The notes: generated by a model from the sequence alone, not told the origin. Shown: positions 17,992-26,460, counted from the first letter of the stretch. The stretch is 46,827 nucleotides of DNA from Calothrix sp. MO_167.B12 (GCA_030066045.1 JASJCJ010000061.1:1-46827), one strand, 5' to 3'. Made by a program: numbers and translations.

Positions 17992-18042
17992 ACTCATTGT
18001 CTGCTATATATATGGCAAAATATCTAAAATCTAAAATTTACT

Positions 18043-18852
18043 ATGGAATTTATTGCCATACTTTTATCCGGAGTTTTAGGTATCATCTCCCCAGCCGGAC
18101 TAGTAATAGATCGCACAGCGGAAAATGCCATACGCAAACAGCTTAGTCAAGCAGAAAAGTTACAAGTGCGGGTGGATAACGCTCCTACCCATCAGCTACT
18201 CCAAGGTAAAGTCAATCGGTTGAGAATTGCCGGGCGCGGTCTAAAATTAAAAGGGCAAGGAATTCGCATTGCTGCCTTAGAAGTAGAAACAGATGCCATA
18301 GAACTAACTTCCCTCAGCTTCAATCGTAAACGCCCCCTATTTAAGCAACCTCTCCAAGGTGGTTTGCGTCTAGTATTAAATCAGCAGGATCTCAATCAAT
18401 TCTTGCGCTCCCCCCAATTTAACTCATGGTTGGGAAAATTTAGTCGTAAATCTATTAACTATGATAAAACATCTAATCGTAATACATACAAATTATCTGA
18501 AACTAAAGTAAAATTTTTAGCAAACAATCGTCTGAGTTTACAGGTAAAATTACAGGAAAAAGGGCAGGACAAACCGCTGTTAATTTTAGCGGAATCCGGC
18601 ATAAATATATTGGCTGGTAGAAAAATTAAACTAGTTCAGCCAGTGGTTCTAGTCAATGGAGAACAAGTTCCTCCTCAATTCATCAACCAAATTGTCAACA
18701 ACTTAAATCAAAACTTAGATTTAGCTCAATTGGAAGGTGACGGACTACAAGTGCGACTTCTAAAATGGGATATGAAACCAGACAAAATAGAAATCGCAGC
18801 ATTTATCAGAATCGAGCCATCCGCTAAATTGTGGGAAACTCCCCGCTCGTGA
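18043..18852 (+). CDS. DUF2993 (LmeA-like) family protein
   Basis: 269 residues. Starts with a hydrophobic stretch (MEFIAILLSGVLGIISPAGLV) that could be a signal or anchor. The DUF2993 pattern is visible: AEKLQVRVDNAPTHQLLQGKVNRLRIAGRGL, IRIAALEVETDAIELTSLSF, LVLNQQDLNQFLRSP, then LNQNLDLAQLEGDGLQVRLL near the C-terminus. These beta-rich proteins are thought to bind lipids or the outer-membrane or cell-envelope interface; in actinobacteria LmeA acts on lipomannan. In cyanobacteria the role is not established. The gene ends 68 bases before the GerMN gene and may be co-transcribed. Confidence 0.85.
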   Translation: MEFIAILLSGVLGIISPAGLVIDRTAENAIRKQLSQAEKLQVRVDNAPTHQLLQGKVNRLRIAGRGLKLKGQGIRIAALEVETDAIELTSLSFNRKRPLFKQPLQGGLRLVLNQQDLNQFLRSPQFNSWLGKFSRKSINYDKTSNRNTYKLSETKVKFLANNRLSLQVKLQEKGQDKPLLILAESGINILAGRKIKLVQPVVLVNGEQVPPQFINQIVNNLNQNLDLAQLEGDGLQVRLLKWDMKPDKIEIAAFIRIEPSAKLWETPRS

Positions 18853-18920
18853 GCATCTTCTTGAAACTGGTTTTCCTCACACCACAGTGCCATCTCAGCT
18901 CTATTAGTAGGTTTTTTTAT

Positions 18921-19529
18921 ATGAGCGAACAAAGATCCAATCGTATTTCTTCAGGGGTAATTGCAGCAGTTTCCGCCGCTGTTGTTGCTGTTAGTGGTGG
19001 CGTAGCTTTATTTACTTGGAATTCTAGTCAACCCCCTACAACAGATAATACATCACAAAATACACAACAACCTTCTCCAGGTTCAACCAACCAACCCTCT
19101 CAAGAACAAGCTGCTAGGGTTTTTTGGCTCAAAGACAACGGTAACAATTTAGAGTTGGTTCCTCAAACTTTGAAACTTACCGACAAAGAGCCAAACCAAG
19201 CTTTAACACAAGCTTTCCAGGCTTTGTTAGCAGGACCAACGGAAGGTACGGATTCTACCACTATCCCCAAGGGTACTAAACTTCTGAGCCTCAAGCAAGA
19301 GAGCGATACCATTCACATTAACTTATCTCCAGAATTTACCTCTGGGGGTGGTAGTAGTTCCATGATGGGTCGTTTAGGTCAGGTTCTTTTCACTGCTACC
19401 AGTTTAAATCCCGATGCCAAAGTTTATATTGAAGTTAACGGAGAAAAACTGGATGTACTTGGTGGAGAGGGTGTAGAGGTGGAACAACCCATGACTCGTA
19501 AAATTTTTCAACAAAACTATCCGCTTTAG
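18921..19529 (+). CDS. GerMN-domain protein with N-terminal membrane anchor
   Basis: 202 residues from the ATG at 18921; an upstream GTG (18831) would overlap the preceding gene and is unlikely. Residues 10-30 (GVIAAVSAAVVAVSGGVALF) form a transmembrane or signal segment, then a Ser/Thr/Gln/Pro linker (about 35-62). The GerMN core follows: ARVFWLKDNGNNLELVPQT, ALTQAFQALLAGPTEGTDST, TIPKGTKLLSLKQESDTIHINLS and LGQVLFTATSLNPDAKVYIEVNGEKLD. Known GerM proteins act at the cell envelope in spore formers; cyanobacterial members are thought to be periplasmic with unknown role. Confidence 0.88.
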   Translation: MSEQRSNRISSGVIAAVSAAVVAVSGGVALFTWNSSQPPTTDNTSQNTQQPSPGSTNQPSQEQAARVFWLKDNGNNLELVPQTLKLTDKEPNQALTQAFQALLAGPTEGTDSTTIPKGTKLLSLKQESDTIHINLSPEFTSGGGSSSMMGRLGQVLFTATSLNPDAKVYIEVNGEKLDVLGGEGVEVEQPMTRKIFQQNYPL

Positions 19530-19582
19530 ATAAAAATTAGGAATTATACCAATTCTATGTAAAGTTGCTCCAAATAAATCTC

Positions 19583-19611
19583 GTAGAGACGTTGCACTGC
19601 AACGTCTCTAC
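19583..19611. repeat. Perfect 29-base palindrome GTAGAGACGTTGCA/TGCAACGTCTCTAC
   Basis: Arms of 14 bases around a single central C. Related hairpins (AGAGACGT...ACGTCTCT) occur at 40051-40071 inside a MITE and at 41221-41247. A widespread cyanobacterial dispersed palindrome; it may sit within a larger degenerate element. Confidence 0.8.
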
Positions 19612-20016
19612 AATCAATATAAATTGCATCTTCATACAGAAACGGTATTAGGAGTTAGGAGTTAGGAATTTCCTAACAACTGATAACTTGCATCCTTCTC
19701 CATCAGAGCCAGAGGCTCCTGTTATCGGAGTTGGTGCAAGTTGTTAGCAACAACTAACTTCATCCCTACTTAGGGCTTGCAGCAAAAAGTCTTTTGGTGG
19801 GGGTAGGGAATAGGCAATAGGCAATAGGCAATAGTTCGGTGCCTATTTTTTTCTATTCTTTTTACCATCAAAAATTAGAGATGCAAGAATTTTAAACCTA
19901 AAATCCTAATTCCCTTGCACGCCCTGACCCCAAAAATAGCCTCAAAGCATTGATAAATCAATGTTTTATAGTTATTCAGCAGACCCGACTTCGGATATGG
20001 GTCAACTGCCATACAT
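19612..20016. other. Repeat-filled spacer after the GerMN gene
   Basis: Holds short direct repeats (AGGAGTT units near 19650-19670 and GGCAATA units at 19806-19835) and nothing else recognised. No coding frame with protein-like content on either strand. Confidence 0.5.
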
Positions 20017-20634
20017 TTACTGTGACTCCAAAGTTGTAGAACCCAAATATTTGGTTAAATAAGGAGAAAAAACCTCATAAATCAACGTCAGTGGTTGCCC
20101 ATCATGCCAAAACAAGTAATGGCGACCCCAAAAAGGTCCAGTTTCTCCAAAAGCCGACTCTAAAGCCTGACAGTAACCATAATAAATTCCCTGCACATCT
20201 CTATATAACTCGGTGCGAATCCTGGCTAAACTCGCCCAAATAGGTAAGGAGCGATTTTGTAAATACTCATCCACATGGGAAGCCTCCCACCAGGAGCTAG
20301 CATACCCCAACCTTTTACCGGAGGAGTTACGCAGCCATACCTGTCTCCTTAATCGTGGCCCAGGAACCGCTTCTATCAGTTGTGGAGCACCATCTAAATC
20401 CATACCAATCAATGACATATCAATCACATCTACTTCTGTGGGTTCCCTCGTCAGTAGCTGTAAATGTCGTGTCGGTGAACCATCACCCAAAAGCAGCAAT
20501 TGCCAAGCGGGTGCTAGCTGAGAATGAGGTAAACCTTGTTGAATTATCTCCTCCCCACCTTGCCAAATAGGAGTTAAGCAATGCCACTCTATTGGTGTTG
20601 TTAAGCTGTCTTTTGGTGTAAAAGTTACAGTCAT
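20017..20634 (-). CDS. Chorismate lyase-like protein (DUF98)
   Basis: 205 residues, ATG at 20634. Family blocks: LLLGDGSPTRHLQLLTREPTEVDVIDMSLIG, VPGPRLRRQVWLRNSSGKRLGYASSWWEA (Arg and Gly of the active-site fold), LPIWASLARIRTELYRDV and FWGRHYLFWHDGQPLTLIYEVFSP. Chorismate-pyruvate lyase converts chorismate to 4-hydroxybenzoate; the cyanobacterial member (I recall Synechocystis Sll1797) supplies 4-hydroxybenzoate for plastoquinone. Stand-alone gene, with tandem repeats immediately upstream (20640-20672) that leave little room for a promoter. Confidence 0.82.
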   Translation of the reverse strand: MTVTFTPKDSLTTPIEWHCLTPIWQGGEEIIQQGLPHSQLAPAWQLLLLGDGSPTRHLQLLTREPTEVDVIDMSLIGMDLDGAPQLIEAVPGPRLRRQVWLRNSSGKRLGYASSWWEASHVDEYLQNRSLPIWASLARIRTELYRDVQGIYYGYCQALESAFGETGPFWGRHYLFWHDGQPLTLIYEVFSPYLTKYLGSTTLESQ

Positions 20635-20637
20635 TCA

Positions 20638-20676
20638 ATTTTGGATTTTGGATTTTGGATTTTGGATTTTGAATTG
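20638..20676. repeat. Tandem TTTTGGA heptamers
   Basis: Four to five copies of TTTTGGAT-type 7-base units right upstream of the chorismate lyase-like start codon. The same unit recurs at 23023-23056. Confidence 0.8.
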
Positions 20677-20922
20677 ACGAGAGAACCCGCGACGACGACA
20701 GTCGCAAACGCCAGTTCCTACAAGTCGGCGTAGCCGCCCAACGGACTGGCTCGGGAATGCGCGAGTCGCGACCTCATATATATCTGAAGCCAAGGGCTGG
20801 AAATAATGATAGTCAATTGTCTTTACAAAACTTTATCTATTTCTATGAAAGCACAAAAATCACTTTAGTAGAGGCTCAGGTTGGAAATAGGGGGGAATGG
20901 GGTGAGTGAAAAGACTGTGGTC

Positions 20923-21013
20923 AAATAATAAGTAATAAGTAATAAGTATTTTGGCTCTCCCACACATTTTTTCTTCACCCGAGGGAAGGAGTAGGGGCGC
21001 AAGGCTTGCGCCC
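20923..21013. repeat. Dispersed repeat copy 2 and GGGCGCAA hairpin copy 2
   Basis: Three AATAAGT units and the conserved TTTTGGCTCTCCCACACA tail match 1192-1257, followed at 20995-21013 by the GGGCGCAA/TTGCGCCC hairpin also seen at 845-863. Both repeats occur at both loci, but in opposite order, about 20 kb apart. Confidence 0.7.
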
Positions 21014-21045
21014 AAAAGGGAAAGGTTTTTATCCTTGTTCTCATC

Positions 21046-21069
21046 AAAAAAGACCAGTTTTCACTGGTC
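21046..21069 (-). terminator. Rho-independent terminator of tRNA-Leu
   Basis: On the minus strand, GACCAGT-gaaa-ACTGGTC forms a perfect 7-bp stem (21052-21069) followed by six T (21051-21046), 18 bases after the tRNA 3' end. A textbook intrinsic terminator. Confidence 0.85.
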
Positions 21070-21086
21070 ACTGTAATGATGGTAAA

Positions 21087-21167
21087 TGCGGATGGCGAGA
21101 CTCGAACTCGCAAGGCAAAGCCACACGCCCCTCAAACGTGCGCGTATACCAATTCCGCCACATCCGC
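21087..21167 (-). tRNA. trnL-GAG: tRNA-Leu(GAG)
   Basis: Minus-strand cloverleaf: acceptor GCGGATG pairs with CATCCGC (21161-21167 and 21088-21094); D arm GCGGAATTGGTATACGC; anticodon arm CACGT-TTGAGGG-GCGTG with anticodon GAG, reading CUC/CUU leucine codons; a long class II variable arm (TGGCTTTGCC); T arm GCGAG-TTCGAGT-CTCGC. The discriminator base is A and CCA is not encoded. The long variable arm agrees with leucine. Confidence 0.95.
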
Positions 21168-21677
21168 GCGGTATTCGCTAGTTATAAACTATAGCATAAC
21201 AAACTCGGATATAGGGAGCTAATTCCAAATAGTTGCAAGATTTAACTGTATAAGTGTAGAAATGCACAACATTTATGGAGCAACTCCATCAGACTGGGAA
21301 AAAGTTAGCTGCTGCACCATCATTTAATTTTAGAGGCAGTCCCAATGCAAAAATTTAATTCCTACGGGGAAAGGGTATACCGCCAATCATGGAGAAGGTC
21401 TATTCATCCCTACACCCCACATCTTATTGTTAAATAAACAACCCAGAAAGCAAATGGGAATAATTGAATGTTGGTAGTCTATTTAGGAAAGGTAGGAGTA
21501 GGAAATTAGATTCTTCACTGCAAACCTACAAGCGATGCTCCTTTCAGGAGCTGCCTTACAACGAACGCAGTTGAGGCTGTTTAATCTCACCTGGTAATTT
21601 CAAATCGAGCAAGTGCTATGTTTGGGATGAAATTAGGAGAGAATGTCAATTTACTAGGCTGATATCACAACTCAAAG
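21168..21677. other. Intergenic region between tRNA-Leu and accC
   Basis: About 510 bases. It should contain the accC promoter and, on the minus strand, the tRNA promoter, but I could not pick convincing boxes. Only short frames occur (for example 21 codons from 21261), without ribosome sites. No repeat family of this window is present. Confidence 0.4.
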
Positions 21678-23021
21678 ATGAAATTTGACAAAATATTAAT
21701 TGCTAATAGAGGAGAAATTGCTTTACGCATTATCCGCTCTTGCGAGGAAATGGGGATTGCAAGCGTTGCTGTCCATTCCACTGTTGATCGCAATGCTCTC
21801 CACGTTCAACTTGCTGATGAGGCGGTATGTATTGGGGAACCTGCTAGTGGTAAAAGTTATTTAAATATTCCCAATATTATTGCCGCCGCATTGACTCGTA
21901 ATGCTAGTGCCATTCACCCCGGTTATGGCTTTTTATCAGAAAATGCTCGGTTTGCGGAAATTTGTGCGGCTCACGATATTGCTTTTATTGGTCCCACTCC
22001 AGAAGCGATTCGCTTAATGGGGGATAAATCCACAGCCAAGGAAACCATGCAAAAAGCTGGAGTTCCCACGGTTCCAGGTAGTGATGGTTTGGTAGAATCT
22101 GAAGCAGAAGCATTAGCGATCGCTAAGGAAATTGGTTATCCAGTAATGATTAAAGCCACAGCTGGTGGTGGCGGACGGGGAATGCGCTTAGTGCGTCAGA
22201 AAAATGATTTATTGCCATCCCTACAGGCAGCGCAAGGAGAAGCAGATGCAGCTTTTGGCAATTCCAGCATTTATATAGAAAAATTCATCGAACGTCCCCG
22301 TCACATTGAATTTCAAATTTTGGCGGATAACTATGGTAATGTCATTCACTTAGGCGAACGAGATTGTTCTATTCAGCGCCGCAACCAAAAGCTGTTAGAA
22401 GAAGCACCCAGCGCGGCTCTTGACCCGGAATTACGGCAGAAAATGGGAGAAGCAGCAGTCAGAGCGGCTAAATTTATTAATTTTACTGGTGCAGGAACCA
22501 TTGAGTTTTTGCTGGATAGTTATGGTCAATTTTACTTTATGGAAATGAACACCCGGATTCAAGTAGAACATCCGATTACAGAGATGATTACTGGGGTGGA
22601 TTTAGTGGCGGAGCAAATTAGAGTTGCTCAAGGGCAGAAGCTGAAATTAACCCAAGATATGGTTAACTTAACTGGTCATGCCATTGAATGTCGCATTAAT
22701 GCTGAAGATCCAGACCATAACTTTCGGCCAGCACCAGGAAGAATTAGCGGTTATTTGCCTCCTGGCGGTCCTGGAGTGCGGATTGATTCCCATGTTTACA
22801 CCGATTACCAAATCCCACCATACTATGACTCTCTAATTGGCAAATTGATAGTTTGGGGACCTGATCGTTCCACAGCTATTCTCCGCATGAAAAGAGCATT
22901 AAGGGAGTGTGCCATTACAGGATTGCCCACAACTATTGGATTTCACCAAAAAATTATGGAAAATCCCAATTTTATCAAGGGACAAATTTATACTAATTTC
23001 GTGCAGGAACACATGAAGTGA
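21678..23021 (+). CDS. accC: Biotin carboxylase subunit of acetyl-CoA carboxylase
   Basis: 447 residues, the normal length. It carboxylates biotin on AccB using ATP and bicarbonate, the first half of malonyl-CoA synthesis in the cytoplasm. Visible: N-terminal [39 protein letters not shown], the ATP-grasp loop [44 protein letters not shown], the active-site signature [19 protein letters not shown] and [13 protein letters not shown]. Start is the only sensible ATG; no Shine-Dalgarno, which is common in cyanobacteria. AccB is not in the window. Confidence 0.98.
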   Translation: MKFDKILIANRGEIALRIIRSCEEMGIASVAVHSTVDRNALHVQLADEAVCIGEPASGKSYLNIPNIIAAALTRNASAIHPGYGFLSENARFAEICAAHDIAFIGPTPEAIRLMGDKSTAKETMQKAGVPTVPGSDGLVESEAEALAIAKEIGYPVMIKATAGGGGRGMRLVRQKNDLLPSLQAAQGEADAAFGNSSIYIEKFIERPRHIEFQILADNYGNVIHLGERDCSIQRRNQKLLEEAPSAALDPELRQKMGEAAVRAAKFINFTGAGTIEFLLDSYGQFYFMEMNTRIQVEHPITEMITGVDLVAEQIRVAQGQKLKLTQDMVNLTGHAIECRINAEDPDHNFRPAPGRISGYLPPGGPGVRIDSHVYTDYQIPPYYDSLIGKLIVWGPDRSTAILRMKRALRECAITGLPTTIGFHQKIMENPNFIKGQIYTNFVQEHMK

Positions 23022-23022
23022 T

Positions 23023-23056
23023 ACCATTTTGGATTTTAGATTTTGGATTTTGGATT
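23023..23056. repeat. Tandem TTTTGGA heptamers, second locus
   Basis: Units of TTTTGGAT/TTTTAGAT directly after the accC stop codon, matching the array at 20638-20676. Confidence 0.7.
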
Positions 23057-23306
23057 ACATAGCACTAGGTTTTCGGGTTAGGACATTTTTCTGTTACCTG
23101 TTGCTCTGAAGCAGCATGGAGAAAAGGTTAAAGGATGGGATTTTTCATCTTAGTCACCCACCTTTAAGCAAAACATGATGCCCTAACCCATATACTTAGC
23201 TGCTATATAAGCCTGATACAGTAGTAGTTGCCAAAATCTATCTGTTGCATGCAATCTTTATCTTTACCAATGGATGGTTTATTCTCCAAAGTGGTATAAC
23301 TACTGT

Positions 23307-23603
23307 TTATGAATGTAAGCGAGCGAACATGGTCAGCAGTCCTTGCTGACCCAGAATAATTTCCCGCAGCAGGCTAAAAATACCTACCCAAATCACCGGG
23401 GTAATATCTACGCCGCCAATAGGTGGTACTAATTTACGCAATGGAATTAAAAAAGGTTCAGTTGGCCAAGCAACAAGATTGAAGGGTAAGCGGTTCAGGT
23501 CTATTTGGGGATACCAAGTCAACACTATACGCAAAATAAATAACAGAGTCATCAGTGCCAACAATGGACCAAGAGTCCAAGTAGCAATATCAATAGCAGT
23601 CAT
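23307..23603 (-). CDS. YggT family membrane protein (Ycf19-like)
   Basis: 98 residues, ATG at 23603. Two hydrophobic helices: LGPLLALMTLLFILRIVLTWY (about 11-31) and a C-terminal segment PVIWVGIFSLLREIILGQQGLL. Between them is the conserved loop NRLPFNLVAWPTEPFLIPLRKLVPPIGGVDITP. YggT proteins have roles in membrane organisation, and in plastids and cyanobacteria the family has been tied to thylakoid, nucleoid or division functions. Divergent from psbX. Confidence 0.9.
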   Translation of the reverse strand: MTAIDIATWTLGPLLALMTLLFILRIVLTWYPQIDLNRLPFNLVAWPTEPFLIPLRKLVPPIGGVDITPVIWVGIFSLLREIILGQQGLLTMFARLHS

Positions 23604-23699
23604 GGGGTTGAACCTTATTCACACAATCACAACTATGGTCAGTTAAGCAAAAAAAATTAAGCTTTGTAAAGCCTAATATTTCCCATTTTAACTTTACAT

Positions 23700-23762
23700 C
23701 ACTCCCTCACTCCATAACTCCATCACTCCATCACTCCTCCACTCCTCCACCTCCCCTCCTTC
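23700..23762. repeat. CACTCCAT-type tandem repeats
   Basis: Run of 7-base units ACTCCAT/ACTCCTC in the gap between yggT and psbX. Same family as the arrays at 26329, 32707 and 35196. Confidence 0.7.
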
Positions 23763-23821
23763 CCAAGGATGTAATAGACAATTAGAATTGAGATGGAGTA
23801 TGTAACAAAAGGTTGAGTTGT

Positions 23822-23941
23822 ATGACACCTTCTTTAGCAAATTTTTTTTGGAGCTTACTTTTGGGTGCGGTGATAGTTGTCATCCCCATAACACTGGCAT
23901 TGATTTTTATTAGCCAAAACGATAAGATCCAGCGTTCATAA
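23822..23941 (+). CDS. psbX: Photosystem II protein PsbX
   Basis: 39 residues, too short for a length-filtered gene list: [20 protein letters not shown] followed by [19 protein letters not shown]. The single membrane helix (about residues 9-32), the MTPSLANF start and the C-terminal ISQ-x-DKIQR match PsbX, a low-mass subunit at the edge of the PSII core near cytochrome b559 that affects quinone turnover. Length equals the family norm. It stands ahead of ycf66, as I recall from other cyanobacteria. Confidence 0.95.
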   Translation: MTPSLANFFWSLLLGAVIVVIPITLALIFISQNDKIQRS

Positions 23942-24009
23942 AAATTAACAGTGGGATAAGCGTTCAGCGTCAACCTTCCAGTTGATCGTGATCTTACAGT
24001 CAATTTTAT

Positions 24010-24330
24010 CATCCTGGCGGGAAGACCCCAAGTGAAGCGCGAGCGGAACTTGGGGAACAGAATTCTTTAAGTACCGCAGTCAGTGCGGAAACTTACACCC
24101 ACGGGAGACACACATTAAGAGTTCGGTACCCGAAAGGTATTTGGTCGTGTGTGTATCACTACGGTTAGGTGGTGAGCCTGGTCAGCCACAAGTGCAGCGT
24201 AGCGGGGCTTGTGGTGCTTCACGACCAATAGGTTGCCAAATTGCTGAATCTTTAACCAATTTTAGATATTAGCTCAATCTAAAAGAAGCCTCACATCTCG
24301 CCCGGAAGGGGAGTGTGAGATGAATTTTTG
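24010..24330 (+). ncRNA. Candidate structured RNA with a possible pseudoknot between psbX and ycf66
   Basis: No coding frame, but dense complementary segments: stem A CCCCAAGT/ACTTGGGG (24026-24033, 24048-24055); B CCGCA/TGCGG (24074-24078, 24084-24088); C ACACACA/TGTGTGT (24108-24114, 24148-24154) enclosing TACC/GGTA; D TTGGTCG/CGACCAA (24141-24147, 24222-24228), which crosses C as a pseudoknot; E TCACTAC/GTGGTGA (24156-24162, 24169-24175); F CCACAAG/CTTGTGG (24186-24192, 24208-24214); G, a long hairpin with GGAA loop (24290-24319). Stems A and F share the same loop pattern AAGTGnAGCG..AGCGG. Not tmRNA, RNase P or SRP RNA. A HEARO/omega-RNA-like element is one possibility; strand is inferred. 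Confidence 0.5.
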
Positions 24331-24332
24331 GT

Positions 24333-24560
24333 CAATCAAGGTGCATCCTCTGACCTATGTTGACCATCGGTCAACGCAGGAGTGGGGATAGTGCCTTGAT
24401 TTCCATCTTTGTGCTGGGCTACCATGAAACCTTTAGTCGGGAGGGGCACGTGCCTGACTATAAACTGCGGTAGTGGGAAACAATTGGAGTACCACGAACG
24501 AATTTCTGCAAGGATAATTTCCGGCAGAAGCTTACACTTACCCGCCTCCTGAAGTGTAGG
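24333..24560 (+). other. Second structured, non-coding stretch ahead of ycf66
   Basis: Further complementary segments: AATCAAGG/CCTTGATT (24334-24341, 24394-24401) enclosing TTGACC/GGTCAA (24360-24365, 24369-24374); TAGTC/GACTA (24434-24438, 24456-24460) around the palindrome GGCACGTGCC (24445-24454); ACACTT/AAGTGT (24534-24539, 24552-24557). A minus-strand 80-codon frame overlaps it but has no recognised motif. It may be the 3' half of the RNA at 24010-24330, a long leader of ycf66, or a decayed mobile element. Confidence 0.35.
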
Positions 24561-24725
24561 AGTGTCACCAATGTACACCAGGCAAGCAAATAGAAGCTAA
24601 TTTAGCTTTGGGTTGATGGCTTCAAAGCATACAAATTGCTTTGAAGCTTTAATATTATTGTGTATAGCTAGAGTAGTGGTTTTAATTTTAGGTCGTTAGT
24701 ATAGATTTGATATTAGGAAAAAAAA

Positions 24726-25664
24726 ATGATCATTTTCGGGCTGAACTCAGCCAATATTTTGGCTCAGGTAAATTTTGGGGCGAACTCAGCCAGTATTCTA
24801 GGTATATTCTTGGCTGTGGCTGGGGCGGCTCTGTATTTTTTGCGCTCTGTACGTCCAGAACTATCGCGTGATCAAGATATCTTTTTTGCAGCGGTAGGAC
24901 TACTATGTGGTTTTATTCTCATCTTTCAAGGTTGGCGTTTAGACCCAATTTTGCAATTCGGGCAACTCCTTTTGGTGGGAACTACAGTATATTTTGCTTT
25001 TGAAAGTATTCGCTTGCGAGGAATTGCCACGGAGCAGGCTAAACGTAACACCAAAATTGTTGATGATGAACGACCAGTCAGCAATAACTATAGGTATAGT
25101 AGAAGGTCTGCTTATCAAGCAGAAGTGGATGCGGAGTTAGAACCACTTCCCTATGATGAAGACTATTACGAAGAAGAGCCTCCCCGCGCTCGGATTCCTG
25201 GAAGTAGGGATAGCCGTTTATCTCGTCGCGATGAGTATGAGAATGAACCTCCTCGTCGTTCAGAACGCCGTCAAGGAGAAAGGTCTTCCAGAACCCGGCG
25301 ACGGGATTATAGCAGTTCCAGCAGCCGTTATGCAGAAAGATTTGATCGTGATGAAGATTGGGAGACTTCTTCCTATAAAGGAGCTGATGACTGGGATAAT
25401 TCTATCAGGGATGAAAGGGAAGATAGAAGAGATAGGGAAGGAAGAAGACCCTCTAGACGTAGTAGTAATGGTTCTCGACGTTCGGAATTTTCTGACCGTG
25501 AAGAACAAGAACCCACTCCCAGAACCCGAAAGCGTCGCCGTCGTCCTACAGATGAATATTCGAGGGAGCCAATGGCTGATGATGATGCTATGTCAGTGGA
25601 ATATAAGCCAATTGAGCAGTCAGACGATGAACCTAATAACTCAACTAACTTAGACGATGTTTGA
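24726..25664 (+). CDS. Ycf66 family protein
   Basis: 312 residues. The first 100 residues are the Ycf66 domain: MIIFGLNSANILAQVNFGAN, then hydrophobic segments ILGIFLAVAGAALYFL, IFFAAVGLLCGFILIF and LGQLLLVGTTVYFAFESIRLRG. The remaining 200 residues are a low-complexity charged tail rich in Arg, Glu, Asp and Ser (for example SRRDEYENEPPRRSERRQGE). The N-terminal domain is conserved in cyanobacteria and some plastids; function unknown, presumably at a membrane. An AGGA just ahead of the start may be the ribosome site. Confidence 0.92.
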   Translation: MIIFGLNSANILAQVNFGANSASILGIFLAVAGAALYFLRSVRPELSRDQDIFFAAVGLLCGFILIFQGWRLDPILQFGQLLLVGTTVYFAFESIRLRGIATEQAKRNTKIVDDERPVSNNYRYSRRSAYQAEVDAELEPLPYDEDYYEEEPPRARIPGSRDSRLSRRDEYENEPPRRSERRQGERSSRTRRRDYSSSSSRYAERFDRDEDWETSSYKGADDWDNSIRDEREDRRDREGRRPSRRSSNGSRRSEFSDREEQEPTPRTRKRRRRPTDEYSREPMADDDAMSVEYKPIEQSDDEPNNSTNLDDV

Positions 25665-25754
25665 ATTAGTTACCAGTTCCTGTGGTAATTTTAATTCTGG
25701 AAATCTCCTAAATTAATATAGAGATTTGCTGACTGGCGACGGAAAATAGTTGAG

Positions 25755-26321
25755 GTGAAAAAATTTATACCTAAATTTCGACCCCAAAGACTCAATCATT
25801 GGGGTCTAGGTTTAATTGTGACAATTTTATTGTTTTCTTGTAGCGATCGCCAAATTCCTATTGTCTCCAATGCTCTCAACAGTCGCTACACAGAAGAACA
25901 ACCTGCTTTAAGTGGGGATGGGCGATTTTTAGCTTTTGTATCCCATCGCAATGGCAATCACCAACTACTGGTCTACGATTTACAAAAACAGCGGTTTATT
26001 CCTACTCCCCGTTTAAATAGACGGCGAATGATAATTGAAAGTCCTAGTTTGAGTTATACCGCTCGTTATATTACTTATATTACTAGCGATCGCGGTAGAC
26101 CAGTGGTAGGATTGTACGATCGCGCCACCCAAAATTCCCAAATCCTCACCCCTAGTTACCGGGGTTGGGTGAGAAATCCTAGTATTAGCCCTGATGGGCG
26201 TTATGTTGTTTTTGAAACTACTATTCGCGGTCAATGGGATTTAGAAATCCTAGACAGGGGACCTAATATTGAGCTAGATATTCCCAATGGTGCTAGGGTT
26301 CCTGCACCTGAGGGGAGTTAG
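25755..26321 (+). CDS. TolB/PD40-type beta-propeller lipoprotein, first of a pair
   Basis: 188 residues starting with GTG at 25755 behind GAGG. Signal peptide with lipobox LLFSC (Cys about residue 29), so lipid-anchored. Then several WD40-like PD40 blades: EEQPALSGDGRFLAFVSHRNGNHQLLVYD, IESPSLSYTARYITYITSDRGRPVVGLYDR and RNPSISPDGRYVVFETTIRGQWDLEILDR. Too short for a full propeller alone, so it may pair with itself or the paralog downstream (26579). TolB-like blades bind proteins in the periplasm; the partner here is unknown. Confidence 0.85.
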   Translation: MKKFIPKFRPQRLNHWGLGLIVTILLFSCSDRQIPIVSNALNSRYTEEQPALSGDGRFLAFVSHRNGNHQLLVYDLQKQRFIPTPRLNRRRMIIESPSLSYTARYITYITSDRGRPVVGLYDRATQNSQILTPSYRGWVRNPSISPDGRYVVFETTIRGQWDLEILDRGPNIELDIPNGARVPAPEGS

Positions 26322-26328
26322 GGAGTGA

Positions 26329-26370
26329 GGCTATGGGGTGATGGGGTGATGGGGTGATGGGGTGATGGGA
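26329..26370. repeat. GATGGGGT tandem repeats
   Basis: Four or so perfect copies of a 9-base GTGATGGGG unit directly after the first TolB-like gene. Confidence 0.8.
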
Positions 26371-26460
26371 GACTTGGTATTGTCAATCTTTACCTCAACC
26401 ATAGGATTTGGTTAAAGGCTTTATAACAAGTTTTCATGATTGATCTAGGCGAAAATCCCC

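Noticed and set aside
23700-23762. Regularly spaced repeats considered as CRISPR
   Set aside because: Units of 7-9 bases without unique spacers are tandem repeats; no array of 25-40 base repeats with spacers was seen anywhere.
24010-24330. Group II intron, tmRNA, RNase P RNA or 6S RNA identity
   Set aside because: No domain V motif, no tmRNA tag or TTCGA end, and no P4 core of RNase P; 6S RNA could not be confirmed from memory.
25153-25653. 166-codon frame inside ycf66
   Set aside because: Alternate-frame reading of the low-complexity Arg/Glu tail.
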